Below, piece after piece: positions 36,042 through 43,996 of a stretch of 64,000 bases of DNA. Every line of letters starts with the position of its first letter. Position 1 is the stretch's first letter. Below the pieces are notes generated by a model. That model ran no database searches, was not told the origin of the DNA, and saw only the letters and a program-made list of their open reading frames with translations. The position numbers and the translations under genes are program-made. This stretch comes from Pseudomonas mendocina (GTDB lineage: Bacteria > Pseudomonadota > Gammaproteobacteria > Pseudomonadales > Pseudomonadaceae). The DNA lies in the NCBI RefSeq assembly GCF_003008615.1, contig NZ_CP027657.1:1178001-1242000 (forward strand). Direction: 5' to 3'.

Positions 36042-37073
36042 ATGAGCAACAACGACGAACTCGCCACCTTCACTGGCTGGGCCGCCACGGCGCCCAAGGC
36101 GCCACTGGAGCGCCTGAGCTACGACCCCGGCCCGCTCGGCGCCGAAGAGGTGGAAGTGGCGGTGGAATACTGCGGCATCTGCCACTCCGACCAGTCGATG
36201 ATCGACAACGAATGGGGCAATGCGCGCTACCCTTTCATCCCCGGCCATGAGGTGGTCGGCACCATCGTCCGTCTCGGCGAGCAGGCGCGTGGCCTCAAGC
36301 TGGGTCAACGGGTCGGCATCGGCTGGTACAAGGGCAGTTGCATGCACTGTGGCTCGTGCATGGAAGGCTCGCATCAGCTGTGCCGCTCGGTGAAGCCGAC
36401 CATCGTCGGCAGCCACGGTGGTTTCGCCGACCGCCTGCGCTCGCACTGGGCCTGGGCCGTACCGCTGCCAGATGGCCTCGACCCGGCACTGGTCGGCCCG
36501 CTGTTCTGCGCCGGTTCCACGGTATTCAGCCCGCTGCTGGAGTTCGATATCAAGCCGACGGATCGCGTCGGCGTGGTCGGCATCGGCGGCCTCGGTCACC
36601 TGGCGCTGCGTTTCCTCAACGCCTGGGGCTGCGAGGTGACCGCCTTCACCTCGTCGCTGAACAAGCAGGACGAAGCCAAACGCCTGGGCGCGCACAAGGT
36701 GGTGGCCTCCACCGACAGCGCGGCGATGAAGGCGATTGCCGGCACGCTGGATTTCCTCCTGGTCACTGCCAGCGCCGACCTCGACTGGATTGCCCTGCTC
36801 GGCACCCTGCGCGGCAAGGGCCGCCTGCACTTCGTCGGCATCGTGCCAAGCGCCATCCCGGTGCATGTGTTCAATCTGATCCCACAGCAGAAGAGCCTGT
36901 CCGGCTCGCCAGTCGGCTCCCCCAAAACCATGGCGACCATGCTCGAGTTCTGCGCGCGGCACCAGATCCTGCCGCAGGTCGAGCAGTTCCCCATGAGCCA
37001 GGTGAACGCGGCCATCGACCATCTGCGCAGCGGCAAGGCACGCTATCGCGTGGTACTCGACGCCAGCAAATGA
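36042..37073 (+). CDS. NAD(P)-dependent alcohol dehydrogenase, YahK/AdhC type
   Basis: A 343-residue zinc-dependent medium-chain dehydrogenase. The catalytic zinc site is CGICHSDQS and GHEVVG, the structural zinc set is the cysteine-rich HCGSCMEGSHQLC (one of the usual four cysteines is replaced), and the cofactor motif is VGVVGIGGLGHLALR. The group reduces aldehydes with NADPH. The ATG at 36042 is preferred to an in-frame GTG at 36033. A terminator follows the stop codon. Confidence 0.85.
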   Translation: MSNNDELATFTGWAATAPKAPLERLSYDPGPLGAEEVEVAVEYCGICHSDQSMIDNEWGNARYPFIPGHEVVGTIVRLGEQARGLKLGQRVGIGWYKGSCMHCGSCMEGSHQLCRSVKPTIVGSHGGFADRLRSHWAWAVPLPDGLDPALVGPLFCAGSTVFSPLLEFDIKPTDRVGVVGIGGLGHLALRFLNAWGCEVTAFTSSLNKQDEAKRLGAHKVVASTDSAAMKAIAGTLDFLLVTASADLDWIALLGTLRGKGRLHFVGIVPSAIPVHVFNLIPQQKSLSGSPVGSPKTMATMLEFCARHQILPQVEQFPMSQVNAAIDHLRSGKARYRVVLDASK

Positions 37074-37079
37074 CAGCAC

Positions 37080-37112
37080 GGGCGCAGAGCTGGCATGCTC
37101 TGCGCCCTGTTT
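37080..37112 (+). terminator. terminator of the alcohol dehydrogenase gene
   Basis: GGGCGCAGAG (37080-37089) and CTCTGCGCCC (37098-37107) form a 10-base stem with an 8-base loop, followed by TGTTTGATCTT. Confidence 0.65.
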
Positions 37113-37132
37113 GATCTTCGATACCTACTGAC

Positions 37133-37579
37133 ATGCCGCTGACTCTCGACACCCCCACCGACACTGAACTGCCCACCCTGGTGGAAGTCTGGGAGGCCGC
37201 CGTGCGTGCCACCCATCACTTCCTGCCGGAAAGCGACCTACAGGTGATCAAGCCCTTGCTGCGCGAGCAGTATTTCCCGGCCGTACAGCTGACCTGTGCA
37301 CGCGATGAGTCGGGGCGAATCCTGGGTTTTCTCGGTACCAGCGAAGGCATGGTGGAAATGCTCTTCGTCGACCCTACCTGCCACGGCCAAGGCGTGGGCA
37401 AACGGTTGATGCTTCACGCCATCGACGAGTTGGGCGCCACGCGGGTCGACGTCAACGAACAGAACCCGCAGGCCGTCGGCTTCTACCAGCACCTGGGTTT
37501 CGTGGTGACCGATCGCTCACGCCTGGACGGCGGCGGGCGCCCCTTCCCGATCCTGCATATGCAACTCGCAACCTCATAA
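37133..37579 (+). CDS. GNAT-family N-acetyltransferase
   Basis: A 148-residue acetyltransferase. The acetyl-CoA site is CHGQGVGKRLMLHAI (the Q/R-x-x-G-x-G/A motif), and ALGATRVDVNEQNPQAVGFYQHLGFVV is the usual C-terminal part. The first helix (VWEAAVRATHHFLPESDL) is like the PhnO/YjaB group. Substrate unknown. Confidence 0.82.
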   Translation: MPLTLDTPTDTELPTLVEVWEAAVRATHHFLPESDLQVIKPLLREQYFPAVQLTCARDESGRILGFLGTSEGMVEMLFVDPTCHGQGVGKRLMLHAIDELGATRVDVNEQNPQAVGFYQHLGFVVTDRSRLDGGGRPFPILHMQLATS

Positions 37580-37591
37580 CGCGGGCCAGTC

Positions 37592-37629
37592 GTAGGGCGG
37601 GCTCAGGAGCGCCAGCGAACAGCCCGCCC
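37592..37629. repeat. REP-like hairpin, GTAGG head
   Basis: GTAGG head; GGGCGGGCT (37595-37603) and AGCCCGCCC (37621-37629) form a 9-base stem with a 17-base loop. It lies just after the acetyltransferase gene, between convergent genes, and may act as a terminator. Confidence 0.5.
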
Positions 37630-37716
37630 CCTTGCAAAGGCTTGCACCGCACACGCCCCCCCAAAAACGCCCTCGGCGACGCAGGAAGCCAAAGCCGAGC
37701 GCACTCTACGGCGAAC

Positions 37717-39060
37717 TCAACCGATAGGCCAGGCCGCCACGATCGCTTCCAGCGCCCGCTTGAGTTCGACCCGACTGGCTGCCGCCGCGAGGCTGACGCG
37801 CACGGCATGTCCCGGATTGGCCTCTACCGCAAACACTTCTGCCGGCACCACCTCCACGCCATTCTGCCGGCACGCCTCGGCCAGGCCGGCAGGCGCTGCA
37901 GCGTCCAGCCACAGATGCGGCGCTACCGCCCGGCCCTGCGGCATGCGCGGCCCGAGCACGCGCGCGGCCAAGCGCCAGCGCTGTTGCAGCTCGTCGATCT
38001 GCCAGGCCAGACGCTGTTCGGCGATGCCACTTTCGATCCATTCACAACCCAGCGCCAGGCTCAGCGGCGTCACCGCCCAGCGCGTGGCCTGGGCCTCGGG
38101 GTCAATGCGTTCGAGCAACTCCGGCGCCCCCGCGATAAAGCCCAGGCGCAAGCCCGGTGCAACGCTCTTGGACAGGCTACTGATCAGCAGGCAACGTTCC
38201 GGCGCCTTTACCGCAAGCGGCGCCTCGCTGCCGAGTACGCCGTAGACATCGTCCTCGAGTATCCATAAGCCACGGCGTCGCGCCACCTCGGCGATGGCCG
38301 CGCGGCGCTCGGCGTCCAGGCTGGCGCCAGTGGGATTCTGCAAACAGGGCGTGAACACCGCCACGCGCGCCCCGGTGGCACGAGCCAGGCGATCGAGGTC
38401 ATCGGGCAGAATGCCGTGCTCGTCCATCGCCACACCGTGCAACGGCAGGCGCAATTGGCGTGCAGCGGCCTTGATTCCCGGCGCGGTATAGCGCTCCACC
38501 AGGATCGGCTCGCCCGCTTCGCAGAGCGCCAGCAGCGCCGCCGACACGCCCTGCTGGGCACCGGCGCAGAGCAGCAGGCCGCCTGGCGCCAGCTCCAGGC
38601 CGCGTCGGCGCAGCCAGGTCGCACCCGCCAGATGCGCACGCTCGACCAGCGCCGCCGACGGGTAGGCCTGCAACGCGTCCAGCTCGCCACGTGCAGCCAG
38701 TGCGGCGAGGCTGGCGGAGAGGTCATGATTGTCCGGATCATGCACCGGCACATTGGTCGACAGGTCGATCAGCTCGCCCTGCGCGGTCGGTTGCTTGAGG
38801 CGGAACAGGCTCGCTTCGCGGCTGCCGGCCAGCACGTAGGTGCCGCGCCCGACCTCACCAGAGACCAGGTGCCGCCGCGCCGCTTCGCGGTAGGCGAGCA
38901 TCACCGTGCTCGGATTGATGCCCAGCGTCCAGGCCAGGCGCCGCTGAGGCGGCAGGCGCTCGCCGGGCTTGAGTTCACCCCGGCCGATGGCCGCAGCGAT
39001 GGCCTCGACCAATGCCAGGTATGTGGGTAAGGCGCTGTCTTGAAGGTCAGGAAGCCACAT
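37717..39060 (-). CDS. MocR/GntR-type regulator with aminotransferase domain
   Basis: A 447-residue regulator of the MocR group. A GntR winged helix (about residues 10-75: LPTYLALVEAIAAAIGRGELKPGERLPPQRRLAWTLGI) is joined to a PLP-binding fold-I aminotransferase-like domain; the PLP lysine is in LISSLSKSVAPGLRLG. The start is MWLPDLQDSALP at 39060. It is divergent from the threonine dehydratase gene with an 80-base gap that holds the direct repeats CATGCAATA and CATACAATG. Likely controls that neighbour in response to an amino compound. Confidence 0.85.
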   Translation of the reverse strand: MWLPDLQDSALPTYLALVEAIAAAIGRGELKPGERLPPQRRLAWTLGINPSTVMLAYREAARRHLVSGEVGRGTYVLAGSREASLFRLKQPTAQGELIDLSTNVPVHDPDNHDLSASLAALAARGELDALQAYPSAALVERAHLAGATWLRRRGLELAPGGLLLCAGAQQGVSAALLALCEAGEPILVERYTAPGIKAAARQLRLPLHGVAMDEHGILPDDLDRLARATGARVAVFTPCLQNPTGASLDAERRAAIAEVARRRGLWILEDDVYGVLGSEAPLAVKAPERCLLISSLSKSVAPGLRLGFIAGAPELLERIDPEAQATRWAVTPLSLALGCEWIESGIAEQRLAWQIDELQQRWRLAARVLGPRMPQGRAVAPHLWLDAAAPAGLAEACRQNGVEVVPAEVFAVEANPGHAVRVSLAAAASRVELKRALEAIVAAWPIG

Positions 39061-39140
39061 TGCTTGCCATGCAATATAAAGATTTACCCATACAATGCGC
39101 CGCACTAGCATCGAGGTCAACGCCACCCGGAGCATCCGCC

Positions 39141-40112
39141 ATGTTCGACCTCGCCCAACTGCGCCAGAGCGCGCAACTGGTTCACCGCCATATGGCGGCC
39201 ACGCCGCAACTGAGCTGGCCGTTGCTGGCGCAGCGCACGGGCTGCGAGGTCTGGGTCAAGCACGAGAACCACGCCCCGACTGCCGCCTTCAAGGTGCGCG
39301 GCGGGCTGGTCTATATCGACGCCCTGCTGCGCCGCGAGCCGCAGGTGCGCGGGCTGGTCACCGCCACGCGCGGCAACCATGGCCAGAGCCTGGCGCTGGC
39401 GGCGCGCGCCGCGGGCCTGGCGATTCGCATCCTGGTGCCACATGGCAATGCCCGCGAGAAGAACGCCGCGATGCGCGCCCTCGGCGCCGAGGTGATCGAA
39501 CATGGCCGCGACTTCGACGAAGCCCGTGCCGAAGCCGCGCGTATCGCCGAACGCGACGACCTGCACTGGGTGCCGTCACTGCACGAGGATCTGGTGCGCG
39601 GCGTGGCTACCTATGCCCTGGAACTGCTGGAGGCGGTACCGAATCTGCGCCGGGTGTATGTGCCTATCGGCCTCGGCTCGGGCATCTGCGGGATGATCCG
39701 CACCCGCGACCTGCTTGGTCTCGACACCGAAATCGTCGGCGTCGTCGCCAGCGGCGCCGACGCCTATGCGCAGAGTTTCGAGCAAGGCCGCCTGGTGCAG
39801 ACCGAACGCGCCGATACGCTGGCCGACGGCATGGCCTGCCGCCAGCCGCAAGAATTGGCGCTGGACATGATCCGCGTCGGCGCCTCGCGCATCGTACGGG
39901 TCGACGACGAGGAAATTCGCGCCGCCATCCGCACCTATCACGAGGACACCCACAACCTCGCCGAAGGTGCCGGCGCTGCGGCGTTGGCTGCTCTGATGCA
40001 GGAGCGTGAACTCAATGCCGGCCAGCGCGTGGCCGTGGTACTCAGCGGCGCCAACATCGACCGCGCAGCGCTGGCCGAACTGCTACGTGACGAGGCGCCG
40101 GTTGCGGCCTGA
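39141..40112 (+). CDS. threonine/serine dehydratase (fold-II PLP enzyme)
   Basis: A 323-residue PLP enzyme of the threonine dehydratase/serine racemase family. The PLP lysine is in HAPTAAFKVRGG, the phosphate cup is LGSGICGM (glycine-rich), and TRGNHGQSLALAARA is the substrate loop. There is no C-terminal regulatory ACT-like domain, so this is a catabolic form and not biosynthetic IlvA. GGAG lies 9 bases before the ATG. It is probably controlled by the divergent MocR regulator, which fits breakdown of a hydroxyamino acid. Confidence 0.82.
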   Translation: MFDLAQLRQSAQLVHRHMAATPQLSWPLLAQRTGCEVWVKHENHAPTAAFKVRGGLVYIDALLRREPQVRGLVTATRGNHGQSLALAARAAGLAIRILVPHGNAREKNAAMRALGAEVIEHGRDFDEARAEAARIAERDDLHWVPSLHEDLVRGVATYALELLEAVPNLRRVYVPIGLGSGICGMIRTRDLLGLDTEIVGVVASGADAYAQSFEQGRLVQTERADTLADGMACRQPQELALDMIRVGASRIVRVDDEEIRAAIRTYHEDTHNLAEGAGAAALAALMQERELNAGQRVAVVLSGANIDRAALAELLRDEAPVAA

Positions 40113-40141
40113 AATGCCCCGACCAGCGATGGCTGAATGGC

Positions 40142-40162
40142 GTAGGGTGCGCTGTGCGCACC
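40142..40162 (+). repeat. REP-like element, GTAGG head
   Basis: GTAGG head with hairpin GGTGCGC / GCGCACC, 30 bases after the dehydratase stop. Single copy. Confidence 0.65.
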
Positions 40163-40177
40163 GCTGGCAAACAGATA

Positions 40178-40213
40178 CTTGAGCGCGACAACAGCCTGCT
40201 GGCCGCGCTCAAG
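40178..40213. terminator. strong hairpin between convergent genes
   Basis: CTTGAGCGCG (40178-40187) and CGCGCTCAAG (40204-40213) form a perfect 10-base stem; the loop has a small CAGC/GCTG stem. It lies between the convergent dehydratase and amn genes. There is no U tract on either strand. Confidence 0.45.
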
Positions 40214-40234
40214 CCTTCAGCGCCGGATTGCACC

Positions 40235-41707
40235 TCAACGGAACGGCGGCTCGTCGAAGCTGCGCAGCTTGCGCGAATGCAGCGAGTTGAGCTGGCTGCG
40301 CATCAGTTCCAGCGCGGCGATGCCGATGTGCAGGTGCTGAGTCACCGCGCGCTCGTAAAAGGCGCCGGCGGCGCCGGGCAGCTTGATCTCGCTGTGCAGC
40401 GGCTTGTCCGACACACACAGCAGGGTGCCGTAGGGCACCCGCAGGCGATAGCCCTGGGCTGCGATGGTGCCGCTTTCCATGTCCACCGCCACCGCGCGCG
40501 ACAGGTTGATCAGCGGGCGCTCCTGGGCCCAGCGCAGTTCCCAGTTGCGGTCGTCGTAGGTCAGCACGGTGCCGGTGCGCAGGCGCTTCTTCAGCTCGTC
40601 GCCCTGCTCGCCAGTGACCAGCTTGGCCGCCTCTTGCAGCGCCTGCTGCACTTCGGCCAGCGCCGGCAGGGGAATGTTCGGCGGCAGCACGCGGTCGAGA
40701 ATGCCGTCACGGCGCATGTAGGCGTGGGCCAGCACATAGTCGCCGATGGTCTGCGACTGACGCAGGCCGCCACAGTGGCCGATCATCAACCAGCAGTGGG
40801 GGCGCAGCACGGCCAGGTGGTCGGTGATGTTCTTGGCGTTGGACGGGCCGACGCCGATATTGACCAGGGTGATGCCGTGGCCATCCTCGGCCTGCAGGTG
40901 GTAGGCCGGCATCTGATAGCGGTGCCAGACCACATTCTCGATGATTGCCTGCATCTCGCCTTCGGCCATGCCACGCTCGACCACCACATTGCCCGGCAGC
41001 ACCATGCGGGTGAAGCGCGAGTCGCCCACCAGCATGTCCAGGCCGTGACGGATGAACTGGTCGACATAACGATGGTAGTTGGTCAACAGGATCCAAGGCT
41101 GCACATGGCGCCAGTCGCTGCCGGTGTAGTGCTGGATGCGCTTGAGCGAAAAATCGGTGCGCGCCGCGTCGAACAGCGCCAGCGGCAGCGGGTCGATGTT
41201 CTCCCAGTCGTACAGGCCATCGGCGGTGCCGTCGGTGGCGGCGGACAGGTCGGTGCTGGGGAATACGCGCGCCAGCTCGGCGGCGGTCACACCACTGCCG
41301 GCCAGCTCATCGCCGCCCTCGACCACGTACGGGTAAGGAATGTTCTGCTGGCTGCGGCCGACTTCCACGCGCAGGGTGAAATCGTTCATCAGCGGACGCA
41401 GTTGCTCCAGCAGGTATTTGCGGAAGGCCGCCGGCTGGGTCACGGTGATGGCGTAGGTGCCAGGCACCTGCACCTTGGCGTAGGCGCGCACGGTGGTCGG
41501 CACCTCGCCCTGGCACAGGTAGGTCAGGCGCAATTCGGGGTAGCGGAACAGGCAGTGCTCGCTGGCATCGGGACGGATGCGCTCCTTGAGGTAGCGTTTG
41601 AGCGCGTGGCTCAGGGCGCCAGTGGCCTCCTGGTGCAACGCGGCGAGGCGATCGACGGCCTCTTCGGGCGTGAGGGCAACGATGAAATCATCTGAGCAGG
41701 CTTTCAC
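40235..41707 (-). CDS. amn: AMP nucleosidase
   Basis: A 490-residue cytosolic enzyme that hydrolyses AMP to adenine and ribose 5-phosphate. The N-terminal regulatory domain (about 1-170) precedes the nucleoside phosphorylase-like catalytic domain, with VNIGVGPSNAKNITDHLAVLRPHCWLMIGHCGGL and AVDMESGTIAAQGYRLRVPYGTLLCVSDKP. The start is chosen as a GTG at 41707 (MKACSDDFIVALTPEEA), which has GGAAG 7 bases upstream; the open frame goes to 41767 without a comparable site. Confidence 0.88.
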   Translation of the reverse strand: MKACSDDFIVALTPEEAVDRLAALHQEATGALSHALKRYLKERIRPDASEHCLFRYPELRLTYLCQGEVPTTVRAYAKVQVPGTYAITVTQPAAFRKYLLEQLRPLMNDFTLRVEVGRSQQNIPYPYVVEGGDELAGSGVTAAELARVFPSTDLSAATDGTADGLYDWENIDPLPLALFDAARTDFSLKRIQHYTGSDWRHVQPWILLTNYHRYVDQFIRHGLDMLVGDSRFTRMVLPGNVVVERGMAEGEMQAIIENVVWHRYQMPAYHLQAEDGHGITLVNIGVGPSNAKNITDHLAVLRPHCWLMIGHCGGLRQSQTIGDYVLAHAYMRRDGILDRVLPPNIPLPALAEVQQALQEAAKLVTGEQGDELKKRLRTGTVLTYDDRNWELRWAQERPLINLSRAVAVDMESGTIAAQGYRLRVPYGTLLCVSDKPLHSEIKLPGAAGAFYERAVTQHLHIGIAALELMRSQLNSLHSRKLRSFDEPPFR

Positions 41708-41834
41708 TGTGCATCTTCCTGACTGAACGTACGCGCCTATCTTGCCTGCATACGGTGACGAAAACATAGCGCGACAGGACTCACCACCCGACGGCCGAGA
41801 CTAGACTTGGAGCTACTCGTCGGAGGTCATTACC

Positions 41835-42554
41835 ATGGTTCGTCCAATCCTTCTGCTGCTGGCTGTCGTTTCCTGCTTCAGCGTTCAGGCAGGTGAGCTG
41901 GACGGTCACTACCGCGCCACGCTCGACGGCCTGCCGACCGTGCTGATTCTGCGCCAGCAGGGCAATCAGGTTGAGGGGCAATACGTTGAGAATCAGACCC
42001 TGCGCCTGAATCTGAAGGGCCACTACGATGGACAGGTGCTGCGCGCCGAGATCAGCGATCCACAGTCCGGCCTGCTGCTGGCCAACATGAACGCCACCTA
42101 CGCCAATGCCATGCTCAACACCAGCATCGCGGCTCGCAACCCACGCAACGGCGAGGTACTGGAACGTCAGACACTATTCCAGCGCGAAGCAGCAGCCCCC
42201 CCACCTGCAGCAGGCGTTCAGGATTCGGCACTGGTCGGCACCTGGGTGCACGAGAAGATCATCAACAGTGGCGGCGCCAACTTCGCTTCGTTCAACACCG
42301 TGATGACCCTGCAGTTGAACGCCGATGGCAGCGTCACGCAGTGGAGCCGCTCGGCCGGCGGCGGCAGCGACTGGAGCTACGACAGCCCCGGCGAGGTGCA
42401 GTACAGCGGCCAATGGCGCAGCCAGGACGGCATGCTGATGGTGCGCCTGGCAGGCGCCGCCGATTATCAACCCGCTGCCTATTACCGCTTCAGCGACCAG
42501 TATCTGGTCACCGAGAGCAATACCGGCAAGATGATCTGGCAGCGCCGCCGCTAA
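41835..42554 (+). CDS. exported protein of unknown function, two lipocalin-like halves
   Basis: A 239-residue protein with signal peptide ending SVQA (about residue 19). The first half (GELDGHYRATLDGLPTVLILRQQGNQVEGQYV) and the second half (SALVGTWVHEKI to YSGQWRSQDGMLMVRL) both look like beta-barrel strands, separated by an Ala/Pro linker (AAAPPPAAG). GTW at the start of the second half resembles lipocalin-like domains. I do not recognise the family. GGAGG lies 9 bases before the ATG. It is divergent from amn and convergent with the CbiM-like gene. Confidence 0.75.
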   Translation: MVRPILLLLAVVSCFSVQAGELDGHYRATLDGLPTVLILRQQGNQVEGQYVENQTLRLNLKGHYDGQVLRAEISDPQSGLLLANMNATYANAMLNTSIAARNPRNGEVLERQTLFQREAAAPPPAAGVQDSALVGTWVHEKIINSGGANFASFNTVMTLQLNADGSVTQWSRSAGGGSDWSYDSPGEVQYSGQWRSQDGMLMVRLAGAADYQPAAYYRFSDQYLVTESNTGKMIWQRRR

Positions 42555-42563
42555 ACGACTGGG

Positions 42564-43244
42564 TCAGGCCGCCTGGTGCAGGCGCACGTTGAACAGCGGC
42601 CCCTGGCTGAAACGCGACAACGCCTTGGCACCGGCCAGCACGCCCAGGTCGATCAGCGGCTCGATCAGGATCACGCTCATGTAAGCCAGGCCGAAGCTGC
42701 CCACTGCTGCCAGGTTTTCGCTGGAAAAGCCGTGACCGTAGAAGGCCCAGAACGCGACCCAGGCGACGATGCCACCCTGGTAGGCAGTCGACAGTGCCAG
42801 TGCCTGCTTATAGGAAAGATCGACGTAGGCGGTACCCGGCGCAACGATGCGCTTGGCCAGCAGGCTGATGCCCCACAACGGGATCAACAGCGTGGTGACG
42901 TTCATGCCGTACTGCGGCAGGTCGAACTGGGCGAACAGCAGCCCCTGCAGCAACAGCCCCGCGGCCAGGCCGATGGCAGCAGCACCGGCACCGAACAGCA
43001 ACAACAGGGTAGAACCGAGGATCAGATGCACCTCGGAAACACCCACCGGGTGATGCGGGAATACTTCGAAGAAGCAGAACACCAGGGCGGTGGTCAGCAG
43101 GCTGCGCAAAGCCAGGGCGGCGACACCACCGTTGCTGCGGACGCTGTCCAGGGCGAGTTTGGCGGTCAGGCCGAAAGCGGTGACGGCCGTTGCGTAGCTG
43201 AGGAGGATCTTGGCGCCTTCGACGACACCGGGTTCGATATGCAT
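42564..43244 (-). CDS. CbiM-like ECF transporter permease (cobalt/cobalamin related)
   Basis: A 226-residue inner-membrane protein with six or seven transmembrane segments. It starts MHIEPGVVEGAKILLSYATAVTAFGL, like CbiM, in which the N-terminal Met-His binds the metal. The internal FFEVFPHHPVGVSEVHLILGSTLLLLFG is the CbiM-type core. The other subunits (CbiN, CbiQ, CbiO) are absent here. A cobalamin riboswitch lies directly upstream, so it belongs to the B12/cobalt regulon. AAGGA lies 6 bases before the ATG. Confidence 0.8.
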   Translation of the reverse strand: MHIEPGVVEGAKILLSYATAVTAFGLTAKLALDSVRSNGGVAALALRSLLTTALVFCFFEVFPHHPVGVSEVHLILGSTLLLLFGAGAAAIGLAAGLLLQGLLFAQFDLPQYGMNVTTLLIPLWGISLLAKRIVAPGTAYVDLSYKQALALSTAYQGGIVAWVAFWAFYGHGFSSENLAAVGSFGLAYMSVILIEPLIDLGVLAGAKALSRFSQGPLFNVRLHQAA

Positions 43245-43291
43245 GCGAGTTCCTTGTTCGCGCCCACCGCGCGACGATTCGGATGAAGGTT

Positions 43292-43304
43292 GGGCGAAAC
43301 GCCC
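43292..43304 (-). promoter_or_regulatory. hairpin between riboswitch and start codon
   Basis: GGGCG / CGCCC stem with a 3-base loop, 48-60 bases before the CbiM-like start. Part of the expression platform is likely here. There is no U tract, so control is more likely at translation. Confidence 0.4.
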
Positions 43305-43307
43305 GTT

Positions 43308-43460
43308 GTCGATGGCAGGTCTCCTGGCTCACGGCTTGGCACTCCGCCCGCCTTCCCGACCGAAGTCAGTGGCATGAGGGCATCGTTCGCCGCTTACAGT
43401 TGCGGGGGCAGCCAGGGCATTGGCGAGATTCGCCGCACCCTGTTCCCTTTTCATCCGCGT
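43308..43460 (-). promoter_or_regulatory. cobalamin riboswitch
   Basis: On the minus strand the conserved boxes are in order: AAAAGGGAAC, then GGTGC, the B12 core GCCCCCGCAACTGTAAGCGG, then GCCACTG, GGGAAGGC and GCCAGGAGACCTGCC. This is the AdoCbl-type riboswitch. It ends about 64 bases before the start of the CbiM-like gene. The 5' border is approximate; bases 43461-43551 hold nothing I can assign. Confidence 0.93.
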
Positions 43461-43551
43461 CACATGCGTGCACGCAGAACCATCGAGCGCAAGATTACTC
43501 GCCTGCTCGGCTAAAAAACAGCGTGCCTGGCCATCCGCTCTCGGCTCTCGC

Positions 43552-43983
43552 TCAGGCCGGCAACGTCACCACCGCCATGGTCACCGAAGCCTTGCTGTAC
43601 AGGCGCTTCTGGCCGCTCTCCTCGCCGAACACCTCGGCCTCAACCACCGTGGCCTGGCGCCCGGCCTTGAGCACCTCGGCGCGGCAGAACAGGCGCGTGC
43701 TACGCGCCGGGCGCAGGAGGTTGACCTTGAATTCCAGGGTCAGCACCGTCTGCCCTTCGGCCACCAACGTCGCGGCGGCGGCACCGGCAGCATGATCGGC
43801 CAGAGTGGTCTGCACACCAGCATGGATGAAACCGTTCTGCTGCAGGTGGCGCGGCAGGATATCCAGCGCCGCCTCGACCCACCCTGGGCCGCAGTCGGTG
43901 GCACGAATGCCGAGATCCTGGATGAAATTGGCGTCGGCGAAGCCTTGCTCAACCAGCTCCCGATAACGCGGATGAGCGTGCAT
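43552..43983 (-). CDS. PaaI-type hotdog thioesterase
   Basis: A 143-residue hotdog-fold acyl-CoA thioesterase. The motif HLQQNGFIHAGVQTTLADHAAGAAA carries the H-G-G-like substrate loop (here IHAGV) and the catalytic Asp in LADHA; LTLEFKVNLLRPA is the second strand set. The ATG at 43983 has GGAGG 6 bases upstream. It is 13 bases after the acyl-CoA dehydrogenase and is the last gene of that operon, so it may hydrolyse the product of the dehydrogenase. Confidence 0.85.
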   Translation of the reverse strand: MHAHPRYRELVEQGFADANFIQDLGIRATDCGPGWVEAALDILPRHLQQNGFIHAGVQTTLADHAAGAAAATLVAEGQTVLTLEFKVNLLRPARSTRLFCRAEVLKAGRQATVVEAEVFGEESGQKRLYSKASVTMAVVTLPA

Positions 43984-43996
43984 GGCGAACCTCCGA

